A DNA stretch of 7,176 nt from JBGUVL01 sp045134375 (GTDB lineage Bacteria > Bacillota_I > Bacilli_A > Erysipelotrichales > Erysipelotrichaceae), in NCBI GenBank assembly GCA_045134375.1, contig JBGUVL010000052.1:1-7176 (forward strand), written 5' to 3'. Position 1 is the stretch's first letter. Every line of letters starts with the position of its first letter. Positions 1 to 5,007 of this stretch are shown here, piece after piece. A program made the translations under genes and the position numbers. The notes beneath the pieces were generated by a model. It saw nothing but the letters and a program-made list of their open reading frames with translations, did not search any database and was not told the DNA's origin.

Positions 1-1
1 T

Positions 2-238
2 GTGATAGAGTCTGTTCCAAAAAGTGGATCTTCCACATTTCTTAATGCAACAGCAAATGCATTATGCAATTCGCTTGGAAATGGAGAGGAATTCGTTCGA
101 TTGCACTTAGTTCTTACTTTTGATGAAGGGAAAAAAGATATTGTTTATAATGAAACACCATTTGTTCGCTTTTCGCTTGATTATCACGATGGTGTTCGAA
201 AACTAAGAGAGATGGAAGCAAAAATTAAGAAGAGATAA
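2..238 (+). CDS. C-terminal part of an unrecognised protein (5' end outside window)
   Basis: An open frame enters from the left edge and ends at TAA (236-238), giving 78 visible residues. The first visible codon is GTG, but only one base precedes it and no ribosome binding site can be seen, so I treat it as an internal Val of a longer gene. The piece is soluble in character, with no membrane segment. It has a Ser/Thr/Asn/Ala-rich helix-like part (SGSSTFLNATANALCNSLG), a probable beta-strand part (EEFVRLHLVLTFDEGKKDIVY) and a charged, basic C-terminal helix (DGVRKLREMEAKIKKR). I do not recognise the family and assign no function. Codon use resembles the other genes here. No gene follows on this strand for about 750 bases, so it is probably the last gene of its transcript; the inverted repeat at 375-420 could be its terminator. 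Confidence 0.7.
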   Translation: MIESVPKSGSSTFLNATANALCNSLGNGEEFVRLHLVLTFDEGKKDIVYNETPFVRFSLDYHDGVRKLREMEAKIKKR

Positions 239-264
239 TGAATGGAAAATAGAATGAAATAGCG

Positions 265-318
265 GATCATTAGTAAAAATTCAAATCATAGAGTTTAGGG
301 GCATTCTTTACTAGGATC
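265..318. other. Imperfect stem-loop, possible RNA structure
   Basis: TAGTAAA (271-277) is the exact reverse complement of TTTACTA (307-313). The pairing extends outwards through a T270-G314 wobble, one bulged A (269) and GATC (265-268) with GATC (315-318). This gives about 12 pairs around a 29-base loop. The GGATC of the right arm could instead pair with GATCCT at 353-358 (AGGATCTAT 313-321 against ATGGATCCT 350-358, one wobble), so two folds exclude each other. A stem of this quality can arise by chance in AT-rich DNA, and no known RNA family is recognised. Confidence 0.3.
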
Positions 319-374
319 TATGAAAAAAATAGGAATTTTTAGGAATTGAATGGATCCTGTGGGTCAAACAAATC

Positions 375-420
375 AAAAGGTAGGAAAGTAAGGTAGAAAT
401 ACCTGAAAATCCTACCTTTT
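375..420. terminator. Nested perfect inverted repeat, possible (bidirectional) terminator
   Basis: AAAAGGTAGGA (375-385) and TCCTACCTTTT (410-420) are exact reverse complements, 11 of 11. Inside lies a second perfect stem, AGGTA (391-395) with TACCT (400-404), closing a GAAA loop (396-399) of the GNRA tetraloop type. The stems are separated by a symmetric 5/5 internal loop (AAGTA and GAAAA). The right arm ends in four Ts and the left arm begins with four As, so either strand would give a hairpin with a short U tail. It starts 136 bases after the stop at 238 and could end that transcript. The T run is short and the internal loop large, so an RNA-structure role other than termination, or a dispersed intergenic repeat, is possible. 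The pairing itself is certain; the function is not. Confidence 0.5.
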
Positions 421-781
421 ATGGTTGCATAAGCAAAAGAAATCAATCGTTATTTTTTTGCGATTTTATTTCCTTCTTTACTTGCTTGCTTTGAGGAAAG
501 AAGTAGCAAAAAAAGAAAAAGTAATAATGGAAAGAAGAAATTATAGGGTGGTGGAATAGAAATAAATGTGCAATCACAAGATATCGAACTTGGATTGTAT
601 TCGTGACGAAAAGAACACAGACTCTTCTCGAAATTCATGAGCTGATATTTTTAAGAAGATGACTTTCAAAGGAACAATGGATTGTTATTTCAGATTTGCT
701 TGGAGAATTCTAATTACAATAACAGTATGGATCATAAAATCTTAGAAAAAATAGAATTATCATTGACATTAGGTGCTATAG

Positions 782-887
782 AAAAATGCAAAAATGTAAA
801 AAAATGAGAATAAAATATTGTTATTTTTGAAATAAAATGAAAAAAAGGGGAAAATTTAGTTATAAATAAACGAAAAAATGCAAAAAT
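782..887. repeat. Duplicated 14-mer AAAAATGCAAAAAT in A-rich DNA
   Basis: The same 14 bases occur at 782-795 and 874-887, 92 bases apart. The surrounding matches are loose A runs (GAAAAATGCAAAAATGTA and GAAAAAATGCAAAAATATA). The interval between is strongly A-rich on the + strand. The pair lies upstream of the phosphorylase promoter at 919-947. Phased A tracts here could bend DNA or help polymerase binding, and the TGCA core could be part of a protein site, but low complexity makes chance a serious alternative. Confidence 0.35.
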
Positions 888-918
888 ATACAGAAAAGTA
901 AATTCCTTTCGGTAAAAA

Positions 919-947
919 TTGTAAATGGACAAGAAAGATGGTAAAAT
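919..947 (+). promoter_or_regulatory. Predicted sigma-A promoter of glgP (extended -10)
   Basis: TTGTAA (919-924) serves as -35 and TAAAAT (942-947) as -10, with exactly 17 bases between. A TG at 939-940, one base before the -10, makes it an extended -10 promoter, and A-rich DNA lies upstream. Transcription would start near 953-955, leaving about 35 bases of leader before the TTG start at 989, too short for a riboswitch. I see no convincing catabolite-control (cre) site overlapping it. Confidence 0.6.
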
Positions 948-976
948 AAACGAGTCTTGGGGATAATTATATAGAG

Positions 977-991
977 GGAGGAAATACCTTG
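977..991 (+). promoter_or_regulatory. Ribosome binding site fixing the TTG start of glgP
   Basis: GGAGG (977-981) stands 7 bases before TTG (989-991), which is ideal spacing. No ATG or GTG in this frame fits better: the first in-frame ATG is codon 18, inside conserved family sequence and without a Shine-Dalgarno site. Confidence 0.8.
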
Positions 992-3400
992 AAAACAAAA
1001 TTAACAAAGAAGCAATTTATACAAGAGTTTGAAACTAAGATGGTTCAAACTTTCGGTCGTTCGGTCGACGAATCTCACATCACTGAAAAATATGTAGTCT
1101 TAGGAAATATTGTTAGAGAGTATGCTAGCGTTCACTGGAAAGATAGCAAGGAAACGGTTGCTGCTAAAGGGGAAAAGCAAATGTATTACTTCTCAATGGA
1201 ATTCCTGATGGGAAGACTGTTAACCAATAATCTGATGAACTTACAGATTTATGATGTCGTAAAAGAAGGATTGAATGACCTTGGAATTGATATCAATCAG
1301 ATTGAAGAAATGGAAAGTGATGCTGGTCTTGGAAATGGTGGGTTAGGAAGACTTGCAGCATGTTTCTTAGATTCTTTGGCAAGTAGTAATTATGTTGGTC
1401 ATGGTAACTGTATCCGTTATGAATATGGATTCTTTAAACAGTTGATTGACGAAAAGCACGAGCAGCGTGCCGTTCCTGATTTATGGTTAAAATTAGGAAA
1501 TGTTTGGGAAGTAAGAAAACCAAAACATACAGTACAGGTACATTTCGGGGGACATGTTAACCAGTACATGAATGAAAATGGCAAAATTAAAGTTGATATT
1601 GTTGATTCTCAGATTATCAATGCCGTTCCTTATGATATGCCAATTGTTGGTTATGATACAAACTTGACCAATACGTTGCGTTTATGGAAAGCAGAACCTG
1701 CAGAAGAAAGCTTCAAGGGTGACTACCACCAATATATTGAAGATGTAAATGCAATCTGTAACTCATTGTATCCTGATGATTCAACCGAAGAAGGAAAAAA
1801 ACTTCGTGTCAAACAACAGTATTTCTTTGTTTGTGCAGGAATTCATTCCATGATTCGTTCACACTTAAGAGTATATCCTAGTCTAGATAATCTAGCAGAA
1901 AAAGTTGCGGTACAGTTAAATGATACTCACCCAGTATTAGCGATTCCAGAATTAATGCGTATTTTAATGGATGATTATGAATACGAATGGGATCAAGCAT
2001 GGGAAATTACTAGAAACACAATGGCTTATACAAATCACACCGTATTGGCAGAAGCATTGGAAAAATGGCCAATTGATTATATCCGCACCTTGTTGCCAAG
2101 AATTTACATGATCATCGAAGAGATTCAGAATCGCTTCATGTATCGTTTGAGTCACAAATACAATCGTCCTGATATTGCTCAGCGTGTATCCATCATTAAA
2201 GAAGGACAGGTACACATGGCAAACTTAGCAATCGTTGGCTCTCACAAAGTAAATGGGGTTGCGAAACTTCACTCACAGATTTTGGTCAATGATGTATTTA
2301 AAGATTTTAATTCTATTATGCCTTATAAATTCACAAATAAGACAAACGGTATTACACACAGAAGATGGTTGTTGTACTCAAATCCTCAATTAACATCTTT
2401 AATTGAAAGCAAAATTGGTGATAGCTTTAAGAAAAATCCTCAGGATTTAAGAAAATTATTACCATTCGTCGATGATCCGAAATTGCAAGATGACTTCTTG
2501 AATGTGAAGTTGGAAAGAAAGAAGATTTTAGCTGACTACATTAGAAAGAATTGTGGTGTGGAAGTGGATATTAATTCGATCTTTGATGTTCAGGCAAAAC
2601 GTTTACACGCTTATAAACGTCAGTTATTGAATGTAATGCACATTATCTATGTATATCAGCGTATGAAGGAAGATCCTAATTTTAGAATCTATCCACGAAC
2701 TTATATCTTTGCAGCTAAGGCAGCACCTGCGTATGTATTTGCTAAGAAAGTAATTAAACTAATTAATTGCATTGCTGAAAAGGTAAATAATGATCCAGAA
2801 ATTTCACCATTCTTAAAAGTTGTATTTATTCCAAACTATGGGGTAAGTATTGCTGAAATCTTAATGAATGCGGCGGATGTTTCAGAACAGATTTCAACGG
2901 CAGGAAAAGAAGCTAGTGGTACTGGTAACATGAAGTTTATGATGAATGGTGCCATTACTTTAGGTACACTAGATGGTGCTAATGTAGAAATTGTTGATCA
3001 TGTTGGCTATGAAAACGCACAGATTTTTGGTCTTCGTGCAGAAGAAGTTGCCACAATTAAGTCAAATAACATGAATAATGCTTGGGGTTATTATAATAAT
3101 AATCCAGCATTACGTAAAGTCATTGATTCCTTTACGAATGGTACTTGGTCAAATAATTCAAACGATTTCAAAGAAATCTATGATGAATTAATGTTTAAGA
3201 ATGATGAATATTTATTATGTGCTGATTTCGATGCATTCTGTGAGGCACAGAAGAATAGTCGTGCACGGTATGAAAATCGCCGTGGATGGGCTAGATTATG
3301 TCTAGTTAATATTGCAGAAAGTGGTTATTTCTCAAGTGATCGTACAATTGAAGAATATGCTACTGAAATTTGGGGTCTAAATAAAGTAGACGTTGAATAA
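989..3400 (+). CDS. glgP: Glycogen/starch phosphorylase (GT35 family)
   Basis: This enzyme uses phosphate to release glucose-1-phosphate from the non-reducing ends of alpha-1,4-glucan, with pyridoxal phosphate (PLP) as cofactor, in the cytoplasm. The 803 residues match the usual bacterial length of about 800. Visible family landmarks are QMYYFSMEFLMGR near residue 65, the glycine loop DAGLGNGGLGRLAA (111-124), VAVQLNDTHPVLAIPELMRIL, NGITHRRWL, AKRLHAYKRQLLN (536-548) and EASGTGNMKFMMNGA, in which Lys649 is the PLP lysine. Lys537, Arg538 and Lys543 match rabbit Lys568, Arg569 and Lys574, and the 106-residue distance from Lys543 to Lys649 equals that in the rabbit enzyme (574 to 680). The first residues show no N-terminal phospho-regulatory extension of the animal type. 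It is read from a TTG codon behind a strong ribosome binding site, has its own promoter and ends at a terminator, so it appears monocistronic; glgA, glgB, glgC and glgD are not in view. Maltodextrin phosphorylase activity cannot be excluded from sequence alone. Confidence 0.97.
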   Translation: MKTKLTKKQFIQEFETKMVQTFGRSVDESHITEKYVVLGNIVREYASVHWKDSKETVAAKGEKQMYYFSMEFLMGRLLTNNLMNLQIYDVVKEGLNDLGIDINQIEEMESDAGLGNGGLGRLAACFLDSLASSNYVGHGNCIRYEYGFFKQLIDEKHEQRAVPDLWLKLGNVWEVRKPKHTVQVHFGGHVNQYMNENGKIKVDIVDSQIINAVPYDMPIVGYDTNLTNTLRLWKAEPAEESFKGDYHQYIEDVNAICNSLYPDDSTEEGKKLRVKQQYFFVCAGIHSMIRSHLRVYPSLDNLAEKVAVQLNDTHPVLAIPELMRILMDDYEYEWDQAWEITRNTMAYTNHTVLAEALEKWPIDYIRTLLPRIYMIIEEIQNRFMYRLSHKYNRPDIAQRVSIIKEGQVHMANLAIVGSHKVNGVAKLHSQILVNDVFKDFNSIMPYKFTNKTNGITHRRWLLYSNPQLTSLIESKIGDSFKKNPQDLRKLLPFVDDPKLQDDFLNVKLERKKILADYIRKNCGVEVDINSIFDVQAKRLHAYKRQLLNVMHIIYVYQRMKEDPNFRIYPRTYIFAAKAAPAYVFAKKVIKLINCIAEKVNNDPEISPFLKVVFIPNYGVSIAEILMNAADVSEQISTAGKEASGTGNMKFMMNGAITLGTLDGANVEIVDHVGYENAQIFGLRAEEVATIKSNNMNNAWGYYNNNPALRKVIDSFTNGTWSNNSNDFKEIYDELMFKNDEYLLCADFDAFCEAQKNSRARYENRRGWARLCLVNIAESGYFSSDRTIEEYATEIWGLNKVDVE

Positions 3401-3410
3401 GATATTATAG

Positions 3411-3442
3411 AAACCGGGAACTTAATAATTCTCGGTTTTTTT
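3411..3442 (+). terminator. Rho-independent terminator after glgP
   Basis: AAACCGGGAA (3411-3420) pairs with TTCTCGGTTT (3429-3438) in a 10-bp stem with one G-T wobble. The loop is 8 bases and the right arm runs into seven Ts (3436-3442). It begins 10 bases after the glgP stop and separates glgP from the following unit. Confidence 0.92.
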
Positions 3443-3486
3443 GTTGCTAATGGAAAGAGGGAAGAGTATATATTTATTTGAATTTG

Positions 3487-3495
3487 TGATAGAAT
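3487..3495 (+). promoter_or_regulatory. Predicted extended -10 promoter of the protease-uvrB unit
   Basis: TG (3487-3488), one base, then TAGAAT (3490-3495) is a good extended -10 element. At the expected -35 position (about 3467-3472) only TATATA is found, so it would rely on the extended -10. The start would be near 3501-3503, just ahead of the AAGGAG ribosome binding site (3505-3510), giving a very short leader. A promoter is expected here because a terminator lies upstream, but the exact site is uncertain. Confidence 0.4.
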
Positions 3496-3519
3496 AATAA
3501 AGTTAAGGAGACTAGTAGT

Positions 3520-5007
3520 ATGGATAGTAAAAAGAATTACATCAGGGTAGAGAGACATAAATGGCCAGACGAGATTGCTGCAGAGAAAAAAAGGACAAGA
3601 AAGCGTTTTGCAATCATTGCTTCCTGTATTGTGTTCTTTTTTGCTGGTTTTGGGCTTTCTAGTTTGACCAATGGAAATTTAACTTTTTCTAAAAGTAGCA
3701 CGACAGAGGTAAGTGATTCAGAAAAATTTAATGAAATCTACGATATTATGAAAAATCAATGGTATTTTGGTAAAGATATCGAGAATCTATCTTCATTTTT
3801 GATCGATAATGCGATTCAAGGATTGATTAGCAATGAATATGATGCCCATACTAATTATCTTGAAGCGGAAACGGCTTCTCAATTTATGCAAAAGCTAGAG
3901 GGTAGTATGGTGGGTGTTGGAATTGAATACACCACGATTTATGATGAACCGATGATTACGAAAGTGTTCATTGATTCTCCGGCTGAAAAATCAGGATTAA
4001 AGGAAGGAGATATTGTTAAGAAAATCAACGGTATTGAACTGAAAGGAAAAAGCTCTACAGAAATCTCTTCTTTGGCGAAAGGGGAAGAAGGAACCGTAGC
4101 GACATTTGAGATTGAACGAAATGGGAAAAAGAAGACGTTTGATATTACAAGAGCAAGTATTTCTATGACCGTCTATGGTTATGAAAAGCAAAATACAGCG
4201 ATTCTTGAGTTGACTAGTTTTAGTGAGCGTTCGCATGAAGAAGTGGAATCTTATTTGACGAAATTCAAAAAAAATGGCTATCATGACCTTGTGATTGATC
4301 TAAGAGATAATAGTGGTGGTTATTTAAGTACGGCAATTAATATCGCTTCTTTCTTTATGGAAGAAGGTAGTGTTGTGATTAAAGAAGAAAATCGGGATGG
4401 TAGTTTGGTAGAGTATAAAACCAAGAATAGTACTCATTTTGATTTTGATCATGTTGTGATTTTAGTGAATGAAAATACGGCTAGTGCATCCGAAGCATTG
4501 ACCGCTTGTTTGAAAGAACAGATTGGAGCAACGGTGGTGGGTGTCAATACCTATGGAAAAGGAACGGTGCAACAGCCAAAAGTGTTCTCGGATGGTAGTT
4601 ATTTTAAATATACAACAGCAGAATGGTTGACACCTAGTGGTGAAAAAATCAATAAGAAAGGCATTCAGCCAGATATCGAAGTGAAACTGGATGAAGCAAG
4701 AACGTATCGTTTCCAAGAAGACGATCAGCAATATCAGATGGATAGCGTTGGCGATAATGTCAAAACAGCGCAAATCTATTTGAATTTTTTAGGATATCAA
4801 GTGGATCGCAAAGATGGTTACTATTCCAATGAAACATTAGCAGCAGTGAAGCAATATCAAGAGGAGCAGAATCAAGAAGTTGACGGTATTATTGATAATG
4901 ACTTAGTGATGTCGTTATTATCTTCTACTCAAAGGGAATGGTCGATGAATGAAGAGCAATACGATGTGCAATTGAAAAAAGCAATCGAGGTGGCACATGG
5001 AAACTAA
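3520..5007 (+). CDS. S41-family C-terminal processing peptidase, membrane-anchored, with PDZ and peptidoglycan-binding domains
   Basis: This is a serine protease of the CtpA/CtpB/Prc type, which cleaves extracytoplasmic proteins near their C termini; the substrate here is unknown. Order along the 495 residues: a basic cytoplasmic tail (1-29); one membrane segment (about 30-49) with no lipobox or clear cleavage site, so probably an anchor; the N-terminal S41 part with DAHTNYL; a PDZ domain (about 127-213) with SGLKEGDIVKKING; the protease core with LRDNSGG (261-267); then the catalytic pair. Ser322 in NTASASEA is the nucleophile, Lys347 in YGKGTVQ the general base, and Gln351 the third residue. 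The spacings (25 from Ser to Lys, 4 from Lys to Gln) equal those of B. subtilis CtpB (Ser309, Lys334, Gln338). Residues about 410-469 form a PG_binding_1-type domain, likely tethering it to the wall. The ATG at 3520 has AAGGAG 9 bases upstream. The end overlaps uvrB by 11 bases. All catalytic residues are present, so it should be active. Choosing between the names ctpA and ctpB is not safe. Confidence 0.93.
   Translation: MDSKKNYIRVERHKWPDEIAAEKKRTRKRFAIIASCIVFFFAGFGLSSLTNGNLTFSKSSTTEVSDSEKFNEIYDIMKNQWYFGKDIENLSSFLIDNAIQGLISNEYDAHTNYLEAETASQFMQKLEGSMVGVGIEYTTIYDEPMITKVFIDSPAEKSGLKEGDIVKKINGIELKGKSSTEISSLAKGEEGTVATFEIERNGKKKTFDITRASISMTVYGYEKQNTAILELTSFSERSHEEVESYLTKFKKNGYHDLVIDLRDNSGGYLSTAINIASFFMEEGSVVIKEENRDGSLVEYKTKNSTHFDFDHVVILVNENTASASEALTACLKEQIGATVVGVNTYGKGTVQQPKVFSDGSYFKYTTAEWLTPSGEKINKKGIQPDIEVKLDEARTYRFQEDDQQYQMDSVGDNVKTAQIYLNFLGYQVDRKDGYYSNETLAAVKQYQEEQNQEVDGIIDNDLVMSLLSSTQREWSMNEEQYDVQLKKAIEVAHGN
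4987..4999 (+). promoter_or_regulatory. uvrB ribosome binding site inside the protease gene
   Basis: GAGGTGG (4987-4993) lies within the last codons of the protease gene, just before the uvrB ATG (4997-4999). GAGGTG matches the 3' part of the anti-Shine-Dalgarno complement. Because the genes overlap, ribosomes finishing the protease reach this site, which suggests translational coupling. Confidence 0.7.

Larger units (their letters stand above)
239..988. other. Long AT-rich intergenic region with no convincing gene
   Basis: This 750-base stretch has no open frame with a credible ribosome binding site and protein-like content on either strand. The two longest minus-strand frames (450-638 and 732-1007) are rich in Phe, Leu, Ile and Ser from reverse-read A tracts and lack a Shine-Dalgarno site. 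The left third (about 265-420) holds inverted repeats that could fold as RNA. The middle (about 425-760) shows nothing I can name; a short in-frame run near 560-605 reads like protein but hits a stop after about 15 codons, so a decayed gene is possible but unsupported. The right third (about 775-915) is very A-rich with a duplicated 14-mer, followed by the promoter of the phosphorylase gene. Confidence 0.75.

Noticed and set aside
330..347. Direct repeat TAGGAATT at 330-337 and 340-347
   Set aside because: Two 8-base copies in AT-rich DNA without further units; not enough for a repeat family or operator.
450..638. Minus-strand frame with a hydrophobic Phe/Leu run and Lys-rich tail (62 residues)
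   Set aside because: No Shine-Dalgarno site before its ATG, and the hydrophobic run is simply A/G-rich + strand read backwards; composition is not protein-like.
683..724. 7-bp inverted repeat TGTTATT (683-689) / AATAACA (718-724)
   Set aside because: Short, AT-rich, with a 28-base loop; expected by chance in such DNA.
763..782. TTGACA (763-768) as a consensus -35 box with TATAGA (777-782)
   Set aside because: The spacing is only 8 bases, and no -10 match exists at 16-18 bases (around 785-792). The promoter at 919-947 is better placed.
239..988. Riboswitch, T-box or CRISPR array in the long spacer
   Set aside because: No known riboswitch or T-box core motif recognised, the predicted glgP leader is only about 35 bases, and no regularly spaced repeats are present.
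732..1007. Minus-strand frame of 91 residues upstream of glgP
   Set aside because: It is Phe/Ile/Ser-rich from A tracts, overlaps the glgP promoter, ribosome binding site and first codons, and has no credible start.
1964..2215. Minus-strand frame inside glgP
   Set aside because: Shadow of conserved phosphorylase coding sequence on the other strand.
3325..3558. Minus-strand frame across the glgP end and terminator
   Set aside because: It reads through a clear terminator and the next gene's ribosome binding site; no support as a gene.
3997..4773. Minus-strand frames inside the S41 protease gene (3997-4284 and 4462-4773)
   Set aside because: They lie opposite conserved PDZ and catalytic motifs; typical antisense shadows.
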